From NCBI GenBank assembly GCA_012295275.1, contig CM022671.1, forward strand, positions 34,456,683 to 34,520,682: a stretch of 64,000 bases of DNA, given 5' to 3'. Position 1 is the first letter of the stretch, and each line of letters begins with the position of its first letter. This document shows, one piece after another, positions 12,977 to 27,307 of the stretch. The DNA comes from Chrysomallon squamiferum (taxonomy: Eukaryota; Mollusca; Gastropoda; Neomphalida; Peltospiridae). The notes below the pieces were generated by a model. It was not told the origin of the DNA and did not search any database. It was given only the letters and a program-made list of their open reading frames with translations. Both the position numbers and the translations under genes were made by a program.

Positions 12977-15000
12977 ATAAAATAATAAAAATAAAAACAG
13001 TAATAAAATAAAATAAATTAAATAAAAAAATAATAAAAAAATAAAAATAAAAGTAAAAATAAAAATAAAAATAAAATAATAATAAAAGTAAAATAAACTA
13101 AATTTAAGCAGTCTTTTATCCCAACACCTGTGTTAATGAACAAATATAATTTTTAATAAAATGTGCTCACTGGAACATGTTAGTTAAATGAATGGAAGAA
13201 AACCTGAGAGAGAGAGATGCTTTTAGTTAAAATCAAGTAGTTTAGTAAGTTAAACCTGAGTTAGTCAAACAATGGCTCTGAAACAAAGAGCTGCATTGTG
13301 TTAGTCATTTTAAATCACAAAAAAACCCACAGAAAAGATATATACGTTAGTCGTTTGAAAAATAAAATAAAAATCAGTTATTCTGAATCAAAGATCCATT
13401 GATTAGATAATTAATTAGAGAAAACAAAGAGTCTATTTTGAGATAAAATAAATAAAACAGAAAATCAGTTATCAGTTTGTGCATCAAGTGAGATATATTT
13501 GTTATTGTTTTTGATTTTTGTGTTGTTGATTTGTTGATTAATTTCTGCACTTCATTTTTTTGGGGGAGAAGGGGAGGTGGGGGATGATATGTTAACTCTG
13601 TAACTTCATCAAACATCTGACATTCCACTCACAAGAAGTTATATTTCTAAACGACAAAAATGCTGGATTTTTTCATTTTCCTTTTTTTTTTAAATTTCCA
13701 TTTTGACTGCTCATCAATATTTTGTCTGTTGATTTTTCTCCATTCTCATCTTTTCACATTTTTCCTTAGTTTAAAAATATAACAAAGATTATTAACATGT
13801 AGACACACACAAAAAAAACAAACACAATTCTCTTCATCTTCAGTCTTTCTTCTTTCCAAGTGATATGTAGTTTTAAAAAATATTTACACAAATAAACCTT
13901 GTGAACACAGAAAATTTACAATCTTCTTCTTCTTTTTCATTTTCCTCAGTGAAAGATATTAAAGAAAACTTCCCATTTGAAAACAAAACAAAATAAATAA
14001 AACTGATGACATCCACCATAAGAAAAGATAACTCAGTGTAGAAACACAGGCAGTGAGAGTAAAAACACACAAAAAACACCACATCTTTCAATGTAAGTTA
14101 ATGTATGTGTCATTGTGTGACATTACAAATGACTGTCAAATGACTACAAAAATAAAAAGATGTTTTTCAAATTCAATATTTTGAACAGCAGTCTTTTTAT
14201 AATGTGATCCGATTTTAACTTTTATAAAACATGGAGGTCCATGCATTTGTACTGAACAAACAGATCTTCAAATCTTCAGACCTGCTTTTCAGAAGTTGAG
14301 ACAACTCTCACTCCAAACAGAAAACTTCAAATCTGACTGCAAAATGAACACACAATAAATAAAACATGGCTTCCTTCAGATTGGCTTTTTTTTCTTCTCT
14401 CAAACTGAAAATTCATTTCTACTGAAAACTGTCTCTGAAACAAGTCTAATAAATAAATAAATATTAAATAAAACTTTGTTTCTTGATGTGGGAATTTTGT
14501 TTTTTTCCTTTCCCTAAATCACAAAGATCCATTTTTATTTATTTATACATTTATTTATTTATTTATTTATTATATATATATATTTATTTATTTATTTATA
14601 TATATATTTTTTTTTTGGCTATTGTTTTGTTCCTAAATCACAAAGATCCATTTTCATCATTATTATTATTTTTTTTTTTTTTATTTTTTTCTGAATGACA
14701 AACAAACACCCAAGTCTATCACAGGAGGCTAGTTTTGTTGTAAAAACTAAAAACACTGAGCTTCTGCAAATTTTCCTTCTTCTTCCACTCCACGTGCAAA
14801 CAGTTGAATGAGCTGACAGTGAACTCTGAAATAGTGTAACAAGTTTGTCTAGCAGATAGTTTACACACTTGCATTACGAGCAATTATACACAGTGTAAGT
14901 TTTCTGACTAGGTGCAAAGTGAGATGTATCATAATTGTGACTTAGTGTTGTTATAGGGATAAGATTTTACTGATTGAGTAGCAGTGTTTGTCTGTCTGTC

Positions 15001-15060
<60 letters not shown>

Positions 15061-15169
15061 TGTCTGTGCATGCAGTTTATGTATTAAATGTTATTTGTAT
15101 AATTTGATTCTATCATATATTCAGGTACTCTTACAGAGGTAGAGAGAGGGAGAGGGAGGGAGAGAGAGA

Positions 15170-15209
<40 letters not shown>

Positions 15210-15790
15210 AAACAGCAGATGCAGATGATGTGCAGTATACACATATAAACATCTGTAAATGATGCATTTATGACCTGGTGGGCAGAAAGGTGTGTGAAGA
15301 TGTCTGTGCTTTGAGGGAGGTTCTATGTGTCTTTGTACAAAATAGAAAATATGGATATCTATGTGTATTTGTGCCACCATATATACTGTATGTAAGTAAG
15401 AAATATAAGTATTTTTATAGAATGTGTAACAGAAGGTAGTTTAGTAATAAGATAACAAATGGGCACATGTGTATGAATATCGTGATTTTTAAAGTAAATT
15501 TTTCAGTTTTGAATACTGTTGTGTAATGGACATAGAATGTAATATTAAAACTAAAAAAAGAACTATGTTGTGTAACTTGATAATAACTATTAACAATGTT
15601 AGTATAAAATAAATATAAAAAAATTAAATTTAAAAAAAAGTAATAAAAGAAATGAAAAACAAAAATAAGTAACTTATTTTAATTTACAAAATACCTTTAA
15701 AATTGTTAATAAAGAAAACAGAATCAAGAGAAAAAAACCATTCCACATTTCAGTTTAGTAATGATAAAAATAAATCATATTTTGATAATG

Positions 15791-15832
<42 letters not shown>

Positions 15833-16975
15833 GTTGTTAATATATCCAGTACCAGTTAATTATATAAATTAATTAAAGAAGTATAACATCAGTCTGTTTT
15901 AAACAATATTAACTAACAAATTATAACCTCCACTGGTTTAACTATTTCCAAGACATAACAAAGAAAAACATTTGTTTTTCATTCCATTTCCATAACATGG
16001 CTTATAAATGATAATACAATGCTAAAATAATCAATTTAATTTTAAACAGATAGTAGTATGTGTTTATGGGTATTTTTAAAGTTGTATATGAACATGCATT
16101 GTGTGTCAATGTATACATAAAGTGCACCAACATTAAAACAATATTTCCTTAATAAACATAAAAATGCTAACAACGTTAGATAATGTTAAAGTATTCTAAT
16201 AAATATTTTGATTACTAAGCAAGTAAACTTTAAATGAATAAAACAAAACAAAATATAAATCTGTTTAACTTTTCTTTGTCTCTGTTAGGAAAGATAAAAG
16301 ATTTTATTTTTTTACTTATAACAAATATTTTCAAATGCTTCACAAACAGAAAATACATAAACTGATAAATATTTTTTTATTTTTACTTATTCCAATTTTA
16401 TAAATTTATGATAAGTTTTTTTTTTTTTTTTTCATTTTAATATCTTATTTGGATTTTTAAAATTTAGTTTCAGTTTTTGTTTTACTTTAGTTTTATTTCA
16501 TTTTGTTTAATTTAATTCAATGTATTTTAATTCTTAGTCTATTTCAGATTTCTTTTTTTATAATTTTGTTTTTTGGTATTATTAAATTTTAATTTTAATT
16601 TTAATTAATTTTAATTTCATTTAATATTTTTTATAAATATATTTAACAATTTTTTTTTTTTTTTTTTTATTTTTTTTTTATTTTTTTTTCATTTTCTTTA
16701 AATTCACACTTTTGAACTAACCTGACGTGTAAATTTGGGAATTCGACAATTTCTCCGTCACAGTTCCACACGCTGTGTTGTGCGCGCAGAGGAATTCTGT
16801 GCATTGCGTTTTCATCCAGATCTCCATAATCTGAATGAGTTGGTGGTTCAAACTTGAACTCCTTCACTCGGTATGTTTGTATAAAGTCAAAATTGAACTG
16901 GAACAGGATGAAAACATACACAACTATAATAATAACAGCTAAAATAACAACAGCAATAACACTTATAACAACAAC

Positions 16976-17033
<58 letters not shown>

Positions 17034-17113
17034 TAATAATAATAAATAATAATAATAACAATTAATAAATAATTTTGATAATAATAAAAAATAATAATTA
17101 ATAAATAATTTTG

Positions 17114-17170
<57 letters not shown>

Positions 17171-17618
17171 CAAGAAGCAGAAGAATAACAAAATAAAAAT
17201 AATAATAACAACAACAGCTGAACTGCTAACTAATAACACATTACATACAAAAAAGCACAGTTTTTGCAGACTGCATTTGCCGAGACTGGCAAATACTGCT
17301 AACTAAATAACTAGTCTCATTTAGGTACGAAAATTTCTACCTGATCTGAATTTCTATCTGTACATCGATAAAGATGTCGTAGATACTCGACACGGGAGCA
17401 GTTGAAGACGAGAACGAGGTCAATGCTGCCGTCACCCAGGTGAGACGTTGGTGAAACGCCGTCAGGTGTCATTGGACTGCGACAGCTCATACTGTACGAG
17501 TTGATAGCAACAAATTTACCTTTCACTTTGTGCCAGCCATCTCTACTCACTGAAATAATAATAATAGTAATAATAATAATATAATAATAATAATAATAAT
17601 AATAGTAGTAATAATAAC

Positions 17619-17655
<37 letters not shown>

Positions 17656-17919
17656 GTAGTAATAATAATAATAATAATAGTAGTAATAATAATAGTAATA
17701 ATAATAAGTTTTAATAATAATAATAACAATAATAATAACAATAACTATAATAGTAACATTATTAATAATTATAACAATAATAACAATAATAAAAACAACA
17801 ATAATAAAAACATTTATAATAATAATAATTATAAAATCATAATAGTTATAATAATAACAATAACACTTAACAGTAATAAAAACAAATAATAATAATAAGA
17901 ATAATAATAATAATAATAA

Positions 17920-17950
<31 letters not shown>

Positions 17951-19277
17951 AAGAAGAAGAAGAAGAAGAAGAAGAAGAAGAAGAAAGGTAATAAAAGCAA
18001 CTAATTAATAATGTACATTCTTAGACACCTTGGTTTCCTATTTCTTTTGCTCTGTCACACAGAAGTTCAGTCTCACTTTTCTTGGCCGCTTCAGAGCACA
18101 CTGAACACCTAAAAATATTTTAAATTTATTTTAAAATTTTAAAACTATATCTTTATAATAAAATACCTATACACAAAGATGTCTGTACAGCATTGTGTTT
18201 TGGTGTCTTCATGAATTTCAGAAAGAACTGTATTCATTTAATAACCCATTCAACATATTCTTAATCTATGATTACAAAATGCAATAAACATGAAACAAAC
18301 AAAATCAAAGAAATCAAAGACAAAATCCACTGTCGCCAAGAACATTGGGTCCTCTTTTTTTACTCAGCAAAAAAGTAATTGCAACAAGCTACCCTCCCAT
18401 ACACAGCAGCCACATAACCACAATTTTGAAACATTGGGTCCTCTTTTTTTACTCAGCAAAAAAGTAATTGCAACAAGCTACCCTCCCATACACAGTAGCC
18501 ACATAACCACAATTTTGAAAAAAAATCAGACATGGGCCCTGTCTGGATTGTGGCAACAAAATGTGGTCCTATTATGATATCCTTGAAGAGAAACTCTCTT
18601 TAAAAATTAAAAATTTCATACCCTTCCATAACTGAGAAACAAAGTGTCCCCATTCTCCCATCCATTTTGAACTCACCCAGACAAGCAGCGAGCTGCTTCC
18701 AATGGTTGACTAGGTGAATCGGGTGACAGCAGAAAAGACACTTCTCCATCATAACACTTCTTTGTGAGAAATTTCTTAAATCCTGGGAAAAAACAACAAA
18801 GAACAAAACATTATTATTTCAGCACTATGATGTTGATTTAATAGGTTCAAGTCTGTGTGTTTATATATATATGTGTCTATACATGTCTCTGTATTTTAAA
18901 TGTATATGTTTATGTGTACATGTGTACATGTATCTGGGTGCCTGATTGTGTGTATTTTTGTCTGTTTTTCAGTATCTTTGATTATGAGGGATGTGGTCAT
19001 GTGTATGTGTTGCTTTCATGAACTGATAAAAAAATCTGACTGAACAGGACAAAAACAAACAAACAAATTCAACAACTAAAAAAAACACAAAAGAAAACAG
19101 ACCACTCCAGCTGTATCGTTTTGGTCCCATCCATCGAAAAGATTCACTGTCTTCTAGAACGTCACCATAGAAACCATAGGCCATCATTGTCACACTGTAT
19201 TTGATGAATTTATCATTGTTGTACAAGGCACACACATCAATGCCAGTTCTGTCACCTGCACAAAAAATAATAACAAC

Positions 19278-19318
<41 letters not shown>

Positions 19319-19379
19319 TAATAATAATAATAATAATAATAGTAATAATAATAATAATAATAAAATAACAGTGGTAAAA

Positions 19380-19411
<32 letters not shown>

Positions 19412-22400
19412 CAACAAGAACAACATTAATAAATAGTATTAAAAAAATGAAAACAACAACTTGATAATATTATTAAAAATAACAATAACAATAACACTAA
19501 AAATAATAACAAAGACACAAAATAAATATATCATTATGAAAGGGGCACAAAGATAAGAGCAAACATTAAAGATTTTTTATTTTTGAACGGATAACTTCAA
19601 ATGGTTAACAAATACTCTTTATTTATTTATTCCTTACTGTTTTAATTTTTACTTTCTTACCCAGAATGATATGCAAAGCTGATGTTACTGGATCATTGGT
19701 GCCTACAGTTGTACACACAACAGCATCTGTTGATCCTAGAAATACAAATTAAATATCTGTATACATTATATACTGTACTAGAAACATAAATTAAACAGCT
19801 GCTTATGTTACATGTTACACAAATCAAATATCTGTAGAATATGTACGTGTGTATGTGTATACATCTGTATATATTACATAATGTATTAGAAACACAAATA
19901 TCTGTAGAATATGTAAGTGTGTATGTCTATACATGTGTATATATTACATAATGTATTAGAAACACAAATATCTATAGAATATGTACGTGTGTATGTATAC
20001 ATCTGTATATATTACATAATGTATTAGAAACAAATATCTGTAGAATATGTACATCTGTATGTCTATACATCTGAATATATTACATAATGTATTTGAAAAA
20101 CAAATATCTGTAGAATATGTGTGTATGTGTGTGTTTGTGTGTACATGTATGTGCATGCACACACAAACACACACACACACACAGTAATAATGTAAACATA
20201 GTTAAAATGTATGTGTGTTATCAAACGTGTTATATCTCACCTTCTCTCACATCTTTCTCAATTAGTGACATGGATTATCAACGTTAACAGTCATAATAAT
20301 TATCATCTATCAACACAAATACACAGCCTGTTTTAATCATCATTATCAGTTTTACCATCATCATCATCATCATTACCCTGTTTCCCAGTGCAAGGTCGCA
20401 ATCAATATGTGTGTCTAACTACTTTCTAATTACAGAAACACAAAGCTAAAATACAGAACACAAATACCTCACCAAGAACTGCATGTTTATCACACAGAGT
20501 CGAGGTAGGTCCACAAAATCAATAACTGGATTGTAAATTAACCATTGTTTTATTCACTTTTCTATATCTACGTTAGAATGATCTTAACGTTCAGAAAATA
20601 TGAATAAGAAAATTAATATTCAGAAAAGATGTGTGGAGATTTAGTTAGTGACATTTTTGTTTTAGAAAAATAAATAGTAAGTACAAGGCAATGTTATTAC
20701 TGATGATATTACTGCCACTATAGCTATTATTAGAATAAAAATATTTTGATTAAAAACAGCAATAATAACAACAACAACAATAAATTAATAACAATAATAA
20801 CAATAGTTATAATAAAAACCATATTACAAAAAATAAATAAATAATTAAATAAATAAAATACAGTTTTTTTTTTTTTGTTTTTTTTATATTGATCTTCAGG
20901 TTTGGTATAATTTTAGTGCCATCTGGCTGCCACAGTCTGTAACAATCTACACATAAACCAAGGTTAATCTACAGGTAAATCATAAAAACAAATCTACAGG
21001 TAAATCATAAAAGTTATGTATAGGTAAACCAACATTAATCTGGAAGTACAATAAGAGTAATCTACAGGTACATCTTACAACTAATCTGCAGGTAAATCAA
21101 GATTAATCTGCAGGTAAATGAAAACTAATCTGCAGGTAACAACAATAAGACTAGTCTACAGGTAAATCAAGATTTAAGACAGATGATATTTAATTACCAG
21201 CTGGAATGATTCCAATTCTCAGATCTGGTTTGGTGGGTTCGTGGTGACTGTCGCGGTTAATGGCTTTATCTTTGCTAGTGCGTGCAAGCAGTCCATTCAT
21301 CAGTTCAGAAAACGTTCCGTCCCCTCCCACTCCAACAACACTGAAAATTAATTAAACACATGTCCTCTCATTTGTGACACAAAGTGGATTTATATGCTAG
21401 GTGTGTCAGAATATAAAAATATATACGTTTTAAAAATATTTACGTACGTACCCATCAATTTTTGAGAGATCGTAATCCTGAAGGACATCGTATGCATGTG
21501 AACCATGTGTGGTTACTGAAAAATAAAAATAAGCATATATAAATATATAAATATATATAATAAAGCTATAAATGTAATGACAAATACATGTCTCTGCATT
21601 GGACAAATACATGTCTCTGTCTGTCTCTCTGTCTCTCTGTCTCTCTCTCTCTCACACACACACACGCACACACGCACACAAAGATTTCTCATGTGTTTTT
21701 AATAATGAATTATTTCTGATGCACATAGTGGCTTGTAGGATCAACCCCTCTCAGGCTAATATTTTTATTTTTCATTTTAGTTAATGTTTTACATCAGACA
21801 TATTAACATCTAGAAAATTAACTGTTTTCCTGTCTATGGGAAAACATATATAAAACTTTCTTTACTGCTGATTAATAGGAGTAACCTACAGGTTAAAAGA
21901 AATTTAAAAATCAAATATTGTATATAAATAAAAATGCTTTGTGATTAGTAAAATCAAGACAACTATCAATATTAATATGTGAACCAATGTAGAGTTATTA
22001 TTATGTAAATTCATTTACTTACTCGATCAACCTGACATCATTACAGTTTTAAAAATTAAACATTTAAATTAGCAATAAATGTTTGTTTAATGATTTACAC
22101 AAAGAATAAAAAAAAAATTAAAAAAAAAAAAAAATAAATGAAAGTTATCTGACTATAATAATAAACTCTGAATTATTTGAAATAAATAATAAACTGAAGA
22201 CACCCATAATTAACTGCATATTTGTGGACAAAATTAAACGACATTAACTGGAACACTTTCAGTAAAAAGGAAATGAGAGATATCTTACCTACAATATCAG
22301 TGCAGATATCTGCGAGTTTAAAAAGTGGGGCAATTTTCTCTCTGTACAGTTTGGCAGCTTTCTTCTTCCCTCCAAATGGGTTAATGAAAACCAGCAAATT

Positions 22401-23760
22401 GTTTGGCCTCTGTTTCTCTGAAATAAAACATTAACTTTAGTTACTGATGTTAAAGGAATGGGGTTTGTTAGAATGATTGAGACAGAATCAGAGTCGGGGT
22501 TGACAGGAAGGATTCTTACTAGTATATGGACTGCAGATTGTTTTATTCATGTTTATTTATTTTTGTTTTATTTGGGGGGTCAGATACAGAGTGTAATAAT
22601 AAATTTATCCATCAGGTTCTATTTTTATATTTCTGTTAGGGCTCCATATTGTGGGACCAAACAGGTTTATCTAAATGTTTAGTGTGTCACTGTGTGATTT
22701 CTTTTGTCTGTAAAGTGGTGTAGTTATTATATTAATAACAAATTATTATTTTTTTTTTTTTTTTTTAAATGCATAAGTTGTCAATAAATTAATGTACAGC
22801 TACATAATCATTTTATGTAACACAGTAACTTAAAAAACTGTGACCTTTTACAAGACTTGTAAAATAAATTATTAAAAAAAACACCCAGAATTTTCATAAC
22901 TTAGGGGTTTTTAACCACCATTTGAAAGTGAAATCTGGTTTACAATTAATAATGCTGACATAGTCTGTGTCCACAATAGAGTTAGAATTAAAAAAAAAAA
23001 TTGTTTACAATTTTAATAATGGGCAAGACCATCATAATGGGGACACCTGCATCTTTAACAGTGATGCTTTCCAGAATTCTTCAGGTAATTGAAGATATGA
23101 ATTAATGTTTGCCCATGCTCATGCTGTGATAATATCAAAGGTTACTGTCTGTTGACACAAAGTCACTCAAGGTTAACAGAAACTGTCTGTTAACTTCCAA
23201 TTTAGTGAAAACTTCTCCTAACAGTGTCTGGTTGCTCATTATTTCACATCTACTTGGTTGTTTACAATCTCAAACAAGACAACATTACAAAGATGTTGCA
23301 TTGAAATCTGAGAAAACAAAAGATAACAAAATGTGGAGGTTTTTTCCTTTAGTACAGTCTCCTTTGCATTTCTGTCAACAAAGCCATAATGTAGTTACTA
23401 ATTTTATAAAATAAAGTAAAAAAATCATCTGCAAAATTGTTTTTATTATTATTTATAATTTTAAAACTGTCCACATTTCAGAATTATGGTTTATTTTATA
23501 TGCATTATACATTTTTTTGTTTAACAGCTATTAAAACGATATGTATTGTGGCTCATCAAACATTTATTTATTCATTTTATAACTCTATACTATTTTTAAC
23601 ATACATCTAGTTTTAAACATATCAAACAAAATGGAAAGAAAAATGTGTATATCTGTTTCTATGAGGGTGTATGTACTATATATATCATTACAGGCATGTA
23701 TGTATTTTTATGTTTTATGTATGTTTGTATTTTGTCTGTATTTTGTCTGTATGTGTTTTA

Positions 23761-23799
<39 letters not shown>

Positions 23800-26700
23800 T
23801 GCATGTATCATATACATATACATGTACATCATGCATGTGTGTGTATTACTCTGATGTGCAATACACAGATATACAAATCTTTGATCTATTCTTTCATGTT
23901 GTAAATCACTACTACATGATACTTCCTTTCTCTCCCCCCCCACAGGGTCATTGACAGGTATAATATTACACAGGTAAGACAGGTACACGAGTACAGGTAA
24001 AACAAAGTTCAGTGTAAGTACTGTACCTGTCACTTCTCAATGTCAAACTACTAATCAATAATATGTAGAGAAATAATAACATTAACAGTAAAGAGTTCTT
24101 GTAGAGAGGCACTGTTTGGGTATATATAAACACAAAAAGCAGAAGAAACAGATAATTAATGAACAAATGAATAAACATCAATAAGAGATTTAGAAATTTA
24201 AATATTTAATTACAGCTATAGCAATAAAATAATAATTTTAAAATGATGGATAAATAATATATACATCTGTTTAAACATATAAAGAAATTTTATTAATAAA
24301 TTTTTGAGAGGATTTTTTGAAGTGCATTTTGGGTGATTTGCAGAAATAGTCTAAATATAATTATTTGTACAGCATGTATTCAGGTTATGTTTTCTAAGGT
24401 TTTTCACTTTTTTTTCTTCTTTTTTTTAATTTTTATGTCATCTAATTTTAACTAATAATGAAACAAAATAACAAAAGTTTAAAAACATCTTGTAGCACCC
24501 ATTTTTGTTTTAAAAATTACATGCAGTGTGGACTAATAATAACATGTGACTATTGTTGTAAGATTAATCACAGATATTAAACCTGCAGTGTATGAAATGA
24601 CGTCACAACTCAAAATCTGAAGCTTTGCAATGGTGGGTTTTAAAATGTTGAATTTTCAACAGTATTATTTTATCACCATACTCCCTGACAAGCAAAGGCC
24701 CAACTATAAAAAAACATTAACTTGACAGTATGATGAATTCTTACAGACAACAGGTACACTTTATACACAAATATTCTCTCACCCGGTCGGTACAGTTCAT
24801 CCTGCAGTCTGTCCACCCACATTTGGCACACCTCAAATTCTGGCGTCATGAAGGTTATCTGCTTGTAGCGCCATCTGTGTCTGGGTATGCGTTTGATGTA
24901 GTACACAGAGAAAGAGTTCGGTTTGAGGGGATTCATCTCGATGCACAGGTAAACCTTGTTCCCATCGGTTGTCTTGAACTTGTCTTTCGCTGGCGGAGGC
25001 TTCTCCAGTTTGACAGCTATCACTTCCTTCAAGTCTATGCATTCTCCAAAAGAGCCTGCATCAAGATAAAATTTTAAAAATAAGCTGTGAAATTGTTTTA
25101 TCTAGTGCGTTGTTGCCTTTGGGTTTATTTTGTTGTGTTTTTTTATTTGTTTTTTATTTTTTTATTTTGCAGGGTTAAATTATATATTCAGTATACATTT
25201 TATCCAGTTTATTATGAATGCATAACTGCATATGTGTACACTTTTGTGCCCAAAAAAATAAAATATATATATATATATATACACACAGAATGATAGATGT
25301 AGGTAGATGTGCAAGTGTTGGTGTTTGTAAGGATGTGCACTTTTCTGTTTAATATGCATTACACACCTGGCATTTATACTGCTAAGATAAAGTTACATAA
25401 AAAAGACTTGTACAGGTATTTATATGTGTGAATAGGTGTAAATGAATGTGTGCAGATATGTATATATTTTGAAAAAAAATTTAAAAAAATAATAAAAATT
25501 TGGAATAAAATAATATTACAGCAAACTGGTTTTGCTGATACATATTTAAATAAAATAACTGCTGCATTGTATTTTTCATATATCTGTGTGTGTGTATTTG
25601 TCTGTGTGTACTGAAATAATATTTAGATAATTAATAAAGGACAGTCAGTCAGTGTGTTTCTGTGTTAGTGTCCTTTAGTCCGTGTGTACTTTCAAAACTC
25701 ACAGATTTGTTATTTGAGCTGAAACATGTCAAATATTCGGCACACTGCCTTGTAACCGTATTGAACGTATTTCCGCATCACGCAACAAGCTTCGAATGAA
25801 AACAATACATCAGAACAAAGTGTGTATGATGTTAGAAAAATTTATCCTAACAACTCAAACTTGTTATGATGTATGTATAATTACACATTTTAAACAATAT
25901 ATAAAAATATTAAATAGATTTTTATCTGTGAATAAATAAAAGAAATGATATATAAAAACAAACACTTGGAACTGATCTGCTGAATCGGCCTTTAATAAAC
26001 TTTACTTCAAGCTTCTGATTTTTGACAAAACCTGTCTATAGCTTGTACTGAATGAGGTAGGCCTCAAGTGTAAAATATTTTATAAAATCATTTGTTTATA
26101 TGCAATACACACATATATACCTATATCCACACACACACGCACACACACACACACAAATACAAAACACAGACATGCCATCAGTTTGTTATCAGATGAACTG
26201 GTATAAAACTACAATAAAAAGATCTCGTCTAAAATTTCTATACAAGAACTAAAAACATGTTCAAACACTTTTTTGTACATAATTACATTTAATATAAATT
26301 TTAACTAATTTCCATTCAGAAACAATACTGATTTTTATCAAATAGGTTTATGTTATTATAATACAGTACATTCTTTCTATATGCATATAATGGTATATTT
26401 AATATTATGAAAAATGAAATACAACACTATTATATAACATGTAAGATTTTAATGGATAGAAATGTAACAGAAGGTGAACATAACAGAATTATCAATAATA
26501 CAGAACCCAAACAAACCAAAAGAATGAATTTAAAAACAAAAAATGATTGATAGAGAAATGAAAGAAATCTATTTGGAATAAATTTTTAATGGCACCTTTG
26601 CAAAAAATTATTGCTGTCATAAGGTGACACCTGGAAGTATATAGATATAATAAATTGATTTATAATTTATGGCTATGCAAATTAAACGATATCAAACAGG

Positions 26701-27270
26701 CCAAGAAAGAAAAATGTACTCAGTATACCTTAGAGTTCACATCTCAGGTTTCATTATAAAAGAATTTTAATGATTCTCAGAATAATTTAATCACATTTGA
26801 ATTACATAAGAAAAGTTCAAAGATTATTTCTTTGTTGATTAATAATAAATAATCTAACTTATTTAATTTGTTGTCAACGGGTACACACATACACACAAAC
26901 ACACATACAGAAAAGAGATATATAAAATAATAAACGTTATATATACATGTCCCAAACTCATACATATATATACACAGACAAATATACAAACATACATTTA
27001 TTTGAGTGTTCTGTCAAATGACAGTTATATAATTTGCTGTCAATATACAGATGCATGCACACACAAAAACACACACACACACACACATAGAAAACACATA
27101 AACATTATATATGTATATATCCTATATATACATGTAGACAAATACACATGCATTTTTTTAAATGTGCTGTCAAATAACAATTATTTTGAATTAATATATT
27201 TCAGAATAAAACTTTATACATTTATAAATTTAAAGAAAAAAAAAACAGATATATATTTTCAAAATTAAAA

Positions 27271-27307
<37 letters not shown>

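Noticed and set aside
16667-16721. CERK ending by read-through of exon 11 (tail ...KCEFKENEKKIKKK)
   Set aside because: A good donor (CAG|GTTAGT) precedes the tail, and the true conserved C-terminus VHCQL..LFARG is found in downstream exons in the right phase. Read-through may still occur as a minor form.
24730-25077. 115-codon plus-strand frame opposite CERK exon 2
   Set aside because: The minus strand has a ceramide kinase PH-domain exon with matching splice sites and phase, so the plus frame is a shadow.
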